Source: Bugula neritina
Lineage: Eukaryota > Bryozoa > Gymnolaemata > Cheilostomatida > Bugulidae
DNA: 64,000 bases
Direction: 5' to 3'
NCBI GenBank assembly: GCA_964035545.1
Contig: CAXIUT010000064.1
Coordinates: forward strand, 1-64,000
Part shown: one piece after another, positions 32,034 to 42,801 of the stretch
Position numbering within the stretch: the first letter of the stretch is position 1
How the letters are laid out: every line of letters starts with the position of its first letter
Translations under genes and position numbers: made by a program
The notes under the pieces: model-generated
What the model was told of the DNA's origin: nothing
Database searches by the model: none
The model's input: the letters and a program-made list of their open reading frames with translations, nothing else

Positions 32034-32357
32034 TTATCATTTAATAAAAATTTTAGTTTTAAATCTAATTGAATTTATACGATATAATAAGTTAAGCTTA
32101 AAAAAGGAAATAATAAAAAAATACATTAATAATTTATTTTTAAAAAACCGTATTAAATTTATAGTATAATTTATAGATATATTATAATTATAATTATTAT
32201 TAAAAGACAATACTTTTCGTTTTCCTATATTAAAGTGTTTTGGTGATCTTAAAAAAATTAAAGTTTGTTTATTTTTTTTTTTTAAAAATTTTTTTGAAAA
32301 AAAAATTCCTCTAATATAAAAGTTAAAAATTATAGCTTTATAGTTTAATTTATACAA
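32034..32357 (-). CDS. orf107, basic hypothetical (possible uS10-like)
   Basis: 107 codons from TTG (32357) to TAA (32034-32036), last codon TGA (Trp). Overlaps the rpl16 stop by 8 bases. LIFLRSPKHFNIGKRKV is vaguely like the uS10 R-S-P-H-v-x-K-K-x-R-E stretch, but the match is weak. A ribosomal protein is likely from context and charge. Confidence 0.5.
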
Positions 32358-32796
32358 TTTTTACTAATTTTTTTTTTTTATAAGTATTCAAGTAAAAATT
32401 AACATTTAATTTCATTTTAATATATTTTATAATATTTCTTATTAACTGAAAATAATAATTTTTTAATAGAACTATAGGCTTATTACATTTTACTATAGAT
32501 GCAACTCTTACATAAGAGCCAACACCTGATCCCATTCTAGAATTTTTTGATTTCATAGTTAATAAAAAATTAGGTCTAACCATTAATCAATATTTTTTAG
32601 TTAAATATGTAATATCTTTTTTAAAATACTTTTTTCTAAATAATTTTTTTAGTACTCTAAAATATACTAATTCAAATCTTATTTGATTAATCGTATATAC
32701 TCCATAATTAAATTTTCATTTTTTATATATTTTAGTTTTATAGAATTTACGTCTTTTAAATATATGATTTTTTTTTATTAAGTAGTTTAAATTCAA
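32350..32796 (-). CDS. rpl16: Large-subunit ribosomal protein uL16
   Basis: 148 codons from TTG (32796) to TAA (32350-32352). YTINQIRFELVYFRVLKKLF corresponds to the uL16 helix containing I-E-x-x-R-x-x-x-x-R, followed by VRPNFLLTMKSKNSRMGSGV (P-x-T-x-K-p-x-e-x-R-M-G-x-G-k-G) and VASIVKCNKPIVLL. Length is near the usual 137. A degenerate copy of its 5' half lies at 33540-33740. Confidence 0.88.
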
Positions 32797-34380
32797 CTTT
32801 TACAACTTTAAACTGATTTTTGCATTTATACCGATATCAATTTTATTACTCATTTTATGCATATTAATACATAAATACATATGTATATACGTATATAAAT
32901 TGTATACATAAATATAAACTTATTAAATTTTTACTAAAAAAAATACTTTATTAAAATTAAATATTATAAATTAAATAAAATTTTTATTAAAATAATTTTT
33001 TTATATTATTAAGTATAGATATATTATTAATACAATTATATTTTAAAAAATTTGAAATTTACAAATAACATAAGAATAATAACTATAAATACTGTTATAT
33101 ATATATATATGGGTGTGGGTTTATTGAATTTCAATTTAATCCTATAAATAAAGAAAAAATATAATAATAATAATAATAAATAAAAATTTTATGAATGCAT
33201 ATAAATAGATATTATTAATAAAATTAAACATAATAGTGAATAATATACATATAAATATATGTTAATATTACTAAATTTAATATAAAATTTTTGTTTATAT
33301 TATAACTTAAAATAAATAACATAATTAACAATATTAAAAATAATTTAACTACATTTATATCTAAAAGCTATAATTTAAGAAAATTATATTTATATATATA
33401 TACGTGTAACTATATTTTATTAGTAATATTAGCGGTAGTAGAAAAAACAGTAGTAAGTATTTCGTCAAATATATAAACACAAAAAACTATATTTCTAATT
33501 ATTAAAATATTTTATTTATATATTCAGTATCTTTTTTTTTAATATTTTTTTTTAATAACCTTTTTAATGATCTAAAATATCCCAATTCAAATATCATTTG
33601 ATTAACTATACATATAAATGTATATATTAATAATAATTAAATTTTTATTTTGTATAAATTTTAGTTTTATAAAATTTACGATTTCTAGATATATAATTCT
33701 ATTTTACTAAATAATTTAAATTTAACTTTTATAAATTTAAATTTATTTTTACACTCATAATCATATCAACTTCATTACTCATCTCACCATTATTAGTATA
33801 TATACATGTGTATTTAAACATACATATTTATTAAATTTTTACTAAAGAATATTTTATTAAAATTAAGCATTATAAAATGATTAAATTTTTTATTAAAATA
33901 ATTTTTTACATTATTAAGTATAAATATATTATTAGCATAATTATATTTTAAGAAATTATAATTAAATTTTAAAAAGTTATAATTATAACTTAAAAAATAA
34001 TAATTAAATTTTATAAAAAATTGAAGTTTACAGATAATATAAAAAATAATAACTACAAATATTATTATATGTGTAAAGAGAAAATTTATTAAATTTCAAT
34101 TCAACATTATAAACAAAAAAAAAAATATAATAATAAATAAAGATTTTATAAATACATATAAATAAACATTATTAATAAAATTAAATATAATAGCGAATAC
34201 ATATATATACAAATATATATTAATATTACTGAATTTAATATTAAAATTTTTGTTTATACTATAACTTAAAATAAATAACATAGTTAATAATATTAAAAAT
34301 AATTTAACTACATTTATATCTAAAAGTTGTGAATTGAAAAAGTTATGTTTCGTATAAATATAACTATATCTTATTAATAG
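32640..34380. repeat. Tandem segmental duplication covering rpl16 5' and ccmF 3' ends
   Basis: 32640-33500 and 33540-34380 are diverged copies of one about 0.9-kb block. The left copy holds the functional rpl16 5' end and a ruined ccmF 3' end (33120-33480). The right copy holds the functional ccmF 3' end and a ruined rpl16 5' end. Each gene thus kept one good end. The non-coding 32797-33813 is entirely explained by this. Confidence 0.75.
33540..33740 (-). pseudogene. rpl16 5' fragment
   Basis: Aligns with rpl16 codons 1-75 (plus-strand attcaaatatcatttgatta against attcaaatcttatttgatta, and attttagttttataaaattt against attttagttttatagaattt), but with stops and indels. It is the remnant left in the right-hand copy of the tandem duplication. 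Confidence 0.7.
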
Positions 34381-34926
34381 TAGTAAGTAGATTAGTAGAC
34401 TAATATTTCATAATTTATATAAATATAAATAATTATTTTTATGAATATTACATATATATACGTATGATAAAAATATAATAACATATTCTATAGAATCATT
34501 AGATCAATACACACCTCAATTAAAAACATATAAAGCTCATAAACTACCTAGTATAAATGAAATAACTGTAATACTTAAAAGAAAATTAAAACTTAATTTA
34601 TTTATACTATTATAATACTTAAGTATTAAGGTATTTATATAAAAAATTATAGATAAGTAAAATAAATAAGGATGTAATTTGAAAAAACCACAAAAAAATG
34701 AATTAATAAAAAAAAAAAAAACTAATTTATATTTAAATAAAAAAATAAAAATAAATAAATTATTATAAAAGTAGTATATAATATAAAAAAAAAAAATTAC
34801 GATACTATAATTAATGAAAATATCATTTAAACTTATTAAAAATTGTAAAAAAAATGTTAATTTTTTAAATAGTAATATATAATTAAATTTTATAAAATTA
34901 ATAATATTAAAAATCAAATTATACAA
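33814..34926 (-). CDS. ccmF: Cytochrome c maturation heme lyase subunit CcmF
   Basis: About 370 codons to TAA (33814-33816); the start is taken at TTG 34926, which is uncertain. Multi-spanning membrane protein. The family's tryptophan-rich heme-handling motif is recognisable as SLWALYVFNWGVYWSNDSIE (W-x-x-Y-x-x-x-W-G-x-x-W-x-x-D-x-x-E; all Trp but one by TGA), followed by YICNIHKN. Shorter than bacterial CcmF and than the roughly 500-aa ciliate version I recall. The C-terminal Tyr/Asn repeats (FNYYFLSYNYNFLKFNYNFL) derive from a small internal tandem repeat. Confidence 0.75.
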
Positions 34927-35398
34927 TTTTATTGGTTTTAAACAAATTTCTAAGTACTCTTCTTTTTATATTTTTTTTTTTTTTTTTAATATAATTTCAG
35001 CTATTAGTACTTATAAAATAATGAAACTCAGGTTTTAATAGATAGAAAAATTTTTTTATTAATAAGTAATTTTTAAAATTAAAATTTTTACAATAAAATA
35101 TGAAAACAGAATTTATTTTTTTTTTTAACTTTTTGTTTAGTATGTTTATTATAGAACTAAAATTTTTTATAGATTTTTTAAAATATTTTAATTTTTTAAT
35201 TTTTTTTCCTAATAACTGTCCTGAACTTAAAATATAAAATCTATTTTTATAAAAAAATTTAAAATATAATAGTTTTTTATGCATAAAAACAGATAAATAA
35301 AACAGTTTATATTTACTATAATTTATTGATGAAAAATTTGTATTATAATAAATATTTATTATTTTTTTAAAATTTATTTGCTCTTTTTTTATATTCAT
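34919..35398 (-). CDS. orf159, basic hypothetical (probably ribosomal)
   Basis: 159 codons, ATG (35398) to TAA (34919-34921), overlapping the nad4L stop-start region upstream (nad4L TAA at 35399) and ccmF downstream. Lys/Phe/Tyr-rich, with YILSSGQLLGKKIKKLKYFK and a C-terminal RRVLRNLFK. No membrane spans. Family not recognised. Confidence 0.55.
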
Positions 35399-35641
35399 TT
35401 ATAAATTTAATAGTAAAAAACTTAAAGCTACTTCTAAACCTCCCAATATTATAACTATAAAACTAAAACCAAAAATTCAATTTAAATTAAAAATTAGAGA
35501 TGTGAAAATATAAGAATAAAATAACAATATTAAAATAAATTCAGAATTTAAAATTAAAGTTAAAAAGTTTTTTAAAAATAAGTTAAAAGTTATTAGTAAA
35601 ATAAATATTATTGTGAAATAGAGCTTTAATCAAAATGTCAT
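35399..35641 (-). CDS. nad4L: NADH dehydrogenase subunit 4L
   Basis: 80 codons, ATG (35641) to TAA (35399-35401), directly adjoining orf159. Three membrane spans. LGGLEVALSFLLLN in the last one matches the nad4L A-x-E-x-A-I-G-L-x-x-x-v motif with the membrane-embedded Glu. Length is close to the family's 90-100. Confidence 0.75.
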
Positions 35642-35648
35642 AGTTACT

Positions 35649-35786
35649 TTAATTACTTAATAAAAAAAAATTTTTTTTCTTTAAATAATTAACTCAATAG
35701 CTATTATATCAAATTTTCTTTTTACTTATTTTTTTCTTTTTATTCAGTATTTTACTTTTAAACTTAAACCTTTTTGGAACTGCCAC
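35649..35786 (-). CDS. Ribosomal protein bL32-like
   Basis: 45 codons from GTG (35786), directly after the nad9 TAA, to TAA (35649-35651). The N-terminus (M)AVPKRFKFKSK is the classic bL32 M-A-V-P-K-x-x-x-S-K start; the rest is lysine-rich, with IWYNSYWVNYL. Shorter than bacterial bL32 (about 57) and lacking the zinc cysteines. Assignment rests on the N-terminal motif, size and context. Confidence 0.55.
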
Positions 35787-36258
35787 TTATACTTTTATAT
35801 CGTTAATAATAGTATTATATTGATTATATACTAATTGATTATTATAATTATAATTTAATAATAGTTTTCTACTATCATTTAAATTTATAAAATTTATTTT
35901 ATTAAATTCTTTTAATTCCCTTTCTAATCAAGAATTTCCTTGATAAATACTTGATAAAGAATTTAAATATTTAAATATATCTATATCTACTAATATTTTA
36001 AAATCTAAAAAGAAACTTTGTAACGCTAAATAATATTTTTTTATGTTACAGTTATTTATAATAACTGCATCTATACTAGAAATTAATAAATTATTAATAT
36101 TTTTTTTATTTAATAAAAAAAAAAAAAAAAAAAACTTTATTAGTTAAAGTTATTTTATAAATATTAGTAATTTTAGAATATTTAAAATTAATATTATTAT
36201 TAATAATGTAACAATCTAATCATCAGAGTTTATTATTTAAAAATTTTTTTTTATTCAA
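35787..36258 (-). CDS. nad9: NADH dehydrogenase subunit 9 (30-kDa, NuoC), frame broken at an A20 tract
   Basis: C-terminal frame ends at TAA (35787-35789) and contains DIFKYLNSLSSIYQGNSWLE, then RELKEFNKINFINLNDSRKL, matching nad9 (S-x-W-x-E-R-E-x-x-D-x-F-x-I-x-F-x-x-x-x-D-x-R-x-x-L-x-x-Y). The N-terminal frame starts at TTG (36258) in TTAATTGAAT and runs (LWWLDCYIIN...TNKVFF) into a 20-A tract at 36115-36134, where the two frames differ by one base. Nineteen As would join them. This is either a homopolymer error or transcript/ribosome slippage. It overlaps nad4 by 22 bases. Confidence 0.72.
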
Positions 36259-37826
36259 TTAACAAAATAAAAAACTAAAGTTAACAATAATATTAAAAAA
36301 CTTAAAAAATCTAATATATATTTTTCTTTTTTCTGTATATCTGTAAAATCAAAATTATCATCTAATTTTTCAGGTACACCATATAATATAGTAAATAAGA
36401 ATTTACAAAAAAATATAACACTTAAAAAATTAATAAAAAATATAATAACAATACACAAAAAGGAGTGTAATTCTAAAGCTAATGTAATAAGATTTCATTC
36501 TATAAAAAATTTTATAGTAATAGGGAAACCTGAAAATAATAATAATAAAAATCAAATATATTTTTGTAAATCTGGAAAAAATATACTTACCCCTCTTACC
36601 ATATTAACTGCTCTAGTATTAAATCTACGCTGTAATATATCGATAATATAAAACATTAGGGAAGACATTATTCCGTGTAATATCACAAAAAGTATACATA
36701 CATTTGTTAGAAATAGTTGTTTAAATACTAAAAATAAAAGCATAAAACTCATTTCCTGTATAGTTGCTCAAGCTATTAATTTTTTTATATCAGTTTGCAT
36801 TGCTAACCCCAGTGTACTAATTACTAAACTAAAAATAATTCAAATTATTACATAAATAAATAAATCATTATATTTAAATAAGCCTAAAATTATATATAAA
36901 CAATAAAATGCAGATTTTACTAAAAAACCGCTTAAAAACATAGAAAATGCAGTTGGAGCTTCAACATGAACTTTTAAAAGTCAGTAATGAAATGGTGCTA
37001 GTGGTATTTTAGTGCCAAAACCAACTATAATATTAATAAATAATATTATATTTTCATATTTAGAAAACTTCACTTCATTTAAATATATATAATTTAAAGT
37101 GTTATATTTAAAGTATATATATCCTAAACTAGATAAAACTAATAATGAACCGAATAAAGTTCAGTAAAATAAAATTGATACAGATTTATCATTTTTTTTT
37201 GAGTATCCTAATGTATATGCATAATAAACAGTTGGTAAAAAAATAAAATCAAAACTAATAAACATTATTAGTAAATTATTGGTGCTTACCATTACTGTAA
37301 CAAAAGTTATAAAAAAAAAAAATATACTTATATTACTAATACGTTCAAAAAGATTTTTAGTACTTATAACATCTAAACAAATTAAACCAGTAAATAACAT
37401 TAGCATTAAAATTGCGTCACTAAATGAAGTAGAAAAAATTGCAAAATGCTCCATGTATCCTAGATTACTATTAGACAAATAAAATGAAATTCTAACGTAA
37501 TGAAAGTAATGACCTAATGCTTGTTCAACTTTTAATGCTAAATAAAATTTTATTATTATTAAAAAGGTTATAATAAATATAAAAATCATGTTAAAATATC
37601 ATAAAACTTTTAAAATTTGTTTGTTATTATTAAAAAAAATATTAATAATATAATTCAGAACGCCTAAAGTTAAAAATGTGATTAATAGTACATTATATGT
37701 AGCTATTGAATATTTTATATAAACAGTATATTCTGGAACCTTTTCGTAAGATAAGTTTTTTCCAAATATGTTAACAAAAGATTTAATAAAAATAAAAAAG
37801 TCATCATATATTTTTTTTAAATTCAC
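36237..37826 (-). CDS. nad4: NADH dehydrogenase subunit 4
   Basis: 529 codons from GTG (37826), directly after an in-frame TAA, to TAA (36237-36239), with several TGA-encoded Trp. FGTKIPLAPFHYWLLKVHVE followed by APTAFSMFLSGFLVKSAFY is the antiporter-like core motif of nad4, with later LAMQTDIKKLIAWATIQEM. About 13 membrane spans. Proton-pumping membrane arm of complex I. Confidence 0.96.
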
Positions 37827-37834
37827 TTAACAAT

Positions 37835-38086
37835 TTATTTACTTAGTAACCTTATAGAATTGGGGAAAAAAAAACAAAAACAAAAAATTAAATAAAATCA
37901 TCAATTATAGGTTAATAGTAATACAATATTATAAAATACACTATAAACTAAATATATTACAATTATATTAATATAAATTGAAAAATAAAAAGTTACTCTA
38001 ACATTTTGTCTATTTCTTGAATATCTACTTTTATTAAAAATTCTAACTTTTCGTACAAAATTCATTAAAATATTTATTACATCCAT
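37835..38086 (-). CDS. orf83a, small conserved-looking protein (NRQNVR motif)
   Basis: 83 codons, ATG (38086) to TAA (37835-37837), with two consecutive TGA (Trp). A basic, polar N-terminus with FVRKVRIFNKSRYSRNRQNV is followed by a membrane span (FYFSIYINIIVIYLVYSVFY) and a second hydrophobic tail. The Arg/Asn motif next to a helix looks like a constrained structural subunit; I associate it with the small ciliate ymf ORFs (complex I or IV accessory) but cannot fix which. Confidence 0.6.
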
Positions 38087-38328
38087 TTAACTTTAAAATA
38101 AAATCACTTTTTATAGAAAATATCTTTTAAATTAATAGCTCTAGAAGCTTTAGAAAAATAAAATTGTAAGAAGTCTTTATTGCTCAGTAAAAAAAAAATA
38201 CTTTTTTTCTTTTTTACATAAAACGCTTTAATTATTTTATATATAATATAACTATTTAAGTTATAATTTTTTTTTTTTTTATATATAAATACATTGGAAA
38301 ATAAAATATATTTGCTTATTAATAACAA
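38077..38328 (-). CDS. orf83b, basic hypothetical
   Basis: 83 codons from TTG (38328), directly after TAG, to TAA (38077-38079), overlapping orf83a by 10 bases. Hydrophobic start, lysine-rich middle, and a FSKASRAINLKDIFYKKW segment near the C-terminus. Unrecognised; likely ribosomal by composition. Confidence 0.45.
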
Positions 38329-38567
38329 CTACATTAGATATATATATATATATATATTTTAATTATAATATAGAGTGCTGTATAGGTTATAAACTTAGCA
38401 TATAAATCGTATAAATTTGTATAATAATCAATATCTTTAGTATTTATAGTTACACTAGCAATAATTTATAATTATTAATAAAATTATGTGTGTGTGATAA
38501 AAATTTTTTATTAATTATATTTTGTATTATTGTAAAACTTTATAAAACTATAATTTTTTTCTAACAA

Positions 38568-38822
38568 CTATATTAATGTTAAAATAAATAATTGGTTTAT
38601 AATATTTAAAATAATAAAAATTAAAATAAAATTATTATAAAAACTATAATTAAATTTAAATAATTTTATTTTCATTTTTTTTATTAAATGTAAATAAATA
38701 TGTATACAATTAATTTGCTTAATTGAAAAGTATTGATTATTTTTTAAAAAAAATAAATTTAAAAAAAATTTATATGTTGGTCTATTTAATAAATTATCGT
38801 AAAAATTTAAAAAAAATTTCAT
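38568..38822 (-). CDS. orf84, hypothetical with C-terminal membrane span
   Basis: 84 codons, ATG (38822) to TAG (38568-38570), six bases after rpl14. Polar N-terminal two thirds and a hydrophobic FILIFIILNIINQLFILTLI tail. Not recognised. The following 38329-38567 is TA-rich spacer. Confidence 0.5.
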   Translation of the reverse strand: MKFFLNFYDNLLNRPTYKFFLNLFFLKNNQYFSIKQINCIHIYLHLIKKMKIKLFKFNYSFYNNFILIFIILNIINQLFILTLI

Positions 38823-38827
38823 TTATA

Positions 38828-39187
38828 TTAAAAAATACATCTATAAGCAATTTTAAACTTTTTTATTTTTAATTGTTTACTAGTAGGACCGTATAACTCT
38901 TTACCTCTAGAATTCATTCTTTTTTTCAATAAAACTAATGCATTGTCAAAAAAATTATAATATTTTCCTTTCTTTATATAAATTATATGTTTAGATCTTA
39001 CTACTATAGCTCTACTTTTTTTTTTTTTTATTCTATTTAATGATACTTTTGTATTTCTTACAACTACTCTTAAAAATCTACCAATTTTAGCATGTTTAAG
39101 TGTGCTACACTTTCTAGTTTGAATTGTTTTTACCAATAATATACCACTTGAATCACTTGGAACAGAAAAAGTATTTTTTTGAAACAT
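38828..39187 (-). CDS. rpl14: Large-subunit ribosomal protein uL14
   Basis: 119 codons, ATG (39187) to TAA (38828-38830). AKIGRFLRVVVRNTKVSLNR, SRAIVVRSKHIIYIKKGKYY, FFDNALVLL and ELYGPTSKQLK correspond in order to the uL14 beta-barrel motifs (A-x-I-G-D ... A-V-V-V-R-t-k ... F-d-d-N-A-x-V-l-i ... i-f-G-P-v-a-r-e-L-r). Usual length. Confidence 0.95.
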   Translation of the reverse strand: MFQKNTFSVPSDSSGILLVKTIQTRKCSTLKHAKIGRFLRVVVRNTKVSLNRIKKKKSRAIVVRSKHIIYIKKGKYYNFFDNALVLLKKRMNSRGKELYGPTSKQLKIKKFKIAYRCIF

Positions 39188-39197
39188 TTATTTTTTT

Positions 39198-39803
39198 TTA
39201 CTTAAATATTCTTATCTTCACGTTATAATTACTTTGATGTACTGAATTTTGTTTTCTTAATAAGTAAAGATTGTTTTTTTTTTTTATATTATTTTTTTGA
39301 ACTAATTTTAATGAAAAAAATAATAAAATAAAAAAAATACTAAATAATGTAATTATAAATAATGTAAAAATGGTTATTAATACTGATTTTTCAAAATAAA
39401 AGTTATAAATATACATAAAATCATTTAACATAATATTATTACTATAAAAGTTTTTATAGCTTATTATATTGAAATCAAAATAAGATAAATTAGTTATTAG
39501 TATAATATATAATATAAAGTAGTAATTAGTATTTTTTTTAAAATTATAGTAATTATACAATTGTGTATACATAACTATAAATATAAGTAGTACACTTAGC
39601 TCACATAAAATAAATAATAAGGTAACACCATCCAACTTATATCATATACTAATAGATGAAATAATACCAAAGTTTATAAATAATAAAATAAATTTCTGTC
39701 TTAAATTTATAGTAACTATAAAACTATTTAAGATGTATAAATATAAAATAAATAGTAATAAATATAGTATACTAACTGAATTTATAAATGTTTTTAATAT
39801 CAA
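39198..39803 (-). CDS. nad6: NADH dehydrogenase subunit 6 (Ymf62-like)
   Basis: 201 codons from TTG (39803), directly after TAG, to TAA (39198-39200). Five membrane spans; WYKLDGVTLLFILCELSVLL followed by IFIVMYTQL places acidic residues in the third helix as in nad6, and the C-terminal spans are separated by an Asn-rich loop. Assignment rests on topology, length and the known ciliate Ymf62 equivalence; identity is low. Confidence 0.6.
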
Positions 39804-39868
39804 CTAATGAACAAATAACATATAAATATTGTAGATATACATATATATATATATATATATTTATTTAG

Positions 39869-40621
39869 TTAATTTCAACCATTAAAAAAAATTAAAATAT
39901 AAACAACAGAAAAACAGTATAAATGAAAATATTCTCCTAAGTAAAATAGTGCAAAAAAAAAACCTCCCATTTCAGTAGTATGTCCAGCTATTAACTCTGA
40001 TTCTGCTTCTGCTAAATCGAAAGGTATTCTACCAGTTTCTAATAAAAATGTTATGATAATTATAGGAAGTATTGGAAGGCACAGAAAGAAGCCATTTAAA
40101 AAAAAGGATTGTAAGTTTACAGATTGATAAAATGAAAATGACTCAAAAAACATTATTAAAAATATAAATATAAAATTTAAAAATATTTCTAAATTAAAAC
40201 TAATAATTATTATTCTATTAGAAGCTAAAATAGAATATTTATTTTTACTACTTCACCCTACCAAAAATAATAGTAATGTAAAAAGAATTGATAAAATACC
40301 CATAAATATAATATTATATTCAATTTCAAATAAACTTAAATTAGGACCTCAAATTAAATTAATTCAAAATAAATAACACATTATTAAAACTAAAGAGGGA
40401 AATAGTAAGAATAAAAATTTATTTAATTTTGTTAAAATATAAATATGTTTTAATAACAATTTTAATGCATCTGCAATAAACTGTAGACGGCCTTTATAGC
40501 CAATATAATTAGGTCCTACTCTTCTTTGTACTAATGAAAGAATTTTTCTTTCTATTAAGGTTATAACTGCTACTATAACAGTCAATATTAAAAATAAAAT
40601 TATATTGAATATAAAAATCAT
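39869..40621 (-). CDS. nad1: NADH dehydrogenase subunit 1, N-terminal part
   Basis: 250 codons, ATG (40621) to TAA (39869-39871). [20 protein letters not shown] followed by [16 protein letters not shown] is the nad1 quinone-site loop, and [20 protein letters not shown] the second conserved loop. It ends after GEYFHLY and one more span; the family's last about 60 residues are encoded at 29507-29689. Known ciliate feature (split nad1). Confidence 0.95.
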
Positions 40622-40661
40622 ATCTTATATAATTTAATATATTTTTTATTAAAAATAATTA

Positions 40662-42794
40662 TTAAATAAATACTATATTTTTAAATATTATAGTTCTAGA
40701 TTTTATAAAAGGAAGTATTGTAAGTCGATTAAAATTAACAATACTACGTGAAAATTTTAACCTAAAAAGAGTATAATCAATATATAGTCTAGGGATTAAA
40801 TTGTACAAATAAGGTATTAATTTTTTTTCTAAAGTAGATTCAAATAAAGCAGTATAAAAACAAAAAACTCCGATCATAGTAGTTAAATGTCCTACAGTAG
40901 CTAAAGATTGTCACCCTAAATACATAAGAGGAAAATCATGTAATCTTCTAGGTAACCCTGAAAATGCTAATCAGAATAAAGGTAAAAACGTCATTCATTG
41001 ACCTACAGTATAATATACTATGTGTGAAAAACTAAATAATTTTGAATACTTTAACTGTAGTAAAGAATAATAATAGTAGTAAAAACCTACAAATATACCC
41101 ATAACAACAGCTCCTGATAACATTAAATGAAAATGGGCTACTACATATAAACTATCATGCATAGAGATATTTAAACTTACATGTGATAATCACATACCTG
41201 TAAAACCTGCAACTAAAAAAAAAAATATAAAAGAAGTTATTCCATATAATATAATATTGTTCCTTATTAAACCGTTTAAAAGAGTATAAGTTCAATTAAC
41301 AACTTTTATAGTAGCGGGTAGAGAGATCATAATAGTTATAGTACTATATAGAGATCTACTTCTATGATCTAGTCCAACTAGATACATATGATGTCCCCAC
41401 ACTAAAAAACCCATGTAATTCATAACGTATATAGCTCAAATTAAATGATGTTTTGACGCAACTCTTCTTGACGATGTAGTAGGTAATACTGAGTTAATAA
41501 TTCCAAATGCTGGAATAATAAGTACATATACTTCAGGGTGTCCAAAAAATCAAAATAGATGCTGAAAAAATATAGGATCTCCACCATATGCGAAATCAAA
41601 AAATGAAGTTTTTCAATGCCTATCTGTTAATAACATTAACATAGCTGAACCTAATATTGGTGTAATTATTGATAACGTTCTTAACATTAGTAATATAGTT
41701 ATACTTATAAATGGCAATAAAACTCTTCTATTTCTTAACCCAGACATAGACAAAGCTCTTCTGGTGATTAATAAGTTTACTAAACTGATTGTTGTACTTA
41801 TTCCTGCATAATAAATTCCTAAAATTAACATATCTTGTATACCAAAACCTGTATATTCAGGATTTGACGAAAAGGGTGTTATAAAGGTTCAACCAGCAAC
41901 TGTTTGTGATGCATTAGCACATTTAATTAAAAATCTTTTTTGTCTTTTTTGAGAAATAGCATTTTTAGTTAATGATCATAAACTGTCTGATGAATTATAC
42001 AAATCTTTTCAAAATATTAGCTTATAACTATAACTATCGCTATCTTTATCAAAAATTGTTAAATCATATCTAGTTTTTTTATGTAATTGTAATTTTAAAA
42101 TTATTTTTGTTTTTTTTTCATAATATGTTTTCTGATCTATTTCATTATTATCTAAAGCTCTTTTTATTTTTTCTAGTGCTTTTTGTATTATTAAATATGG
42201 TCCCATAAAATCATAATCATTTAATAATCTTTTTATATTCATAATAATCTCATCATATTTAAATTGTTGCATATAATGATCTACTTTAGTTAAACTAGAG
42301 AAATAAGATGTACTTATTTCATTTGTTCAAAACTCTAATCTCATAGAACCCATTTTAGCTATTAATAAAAATCCACATGGTTGTATTCAAAAACCCATAT
42401 TATTTAATCTTGGATATGCAACATCTTTACTACCCACATGGTAAGGTAAAAAATAGTTAGCAAACCCTCCAAAAAAAATAGGCACTACTACGAAAAATAT
42501 CATAATTAAGGCATGGGCTGTTATTACTTGTAAATATTTTAAAGAATCTCCATTAAAGAAAGGGCTTCCAGGGTAAGCCATTTCTAATCTAATACAAGTA
42601 GCTAAATACGAACCCATTATAGCTGATATTAATGTGTAGAAGAAATATAGTAAACCTAATTTTTTATGATTTATAGTATAAAATCATTTTTTTAAACTAA
42701 ACTTTTTAAGTATTGATAACTCTTCAATAATATATATATTTAAATCTATTAATTGTTTGTTTATTTTTATTTTTAAATTTTTTATTAAATCCAG
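40662..42794 (-). CDS. cox1: Cytochrome c oxidase subunit I
   Basis: Up to 710 codons; TAA at 40662-40664. The upstream limit is an in-frame TAA followed by CTG (42794), and ATA at 42785 is an alternative start. Heme/copper ligands visible: [38 protein letters not shown] and [13 protein letters not shown]. An about 110-residue charged insertion ([20 protein letters not shown] ... [14 protein letters not shown]) interrupts the second membrane region, a known ciliate trait. N-terminal and C-terminal extensions are also ciliate-like. Confidence 0.97.
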
Positions 42795-42801
42795 TTAAAT
42801 A

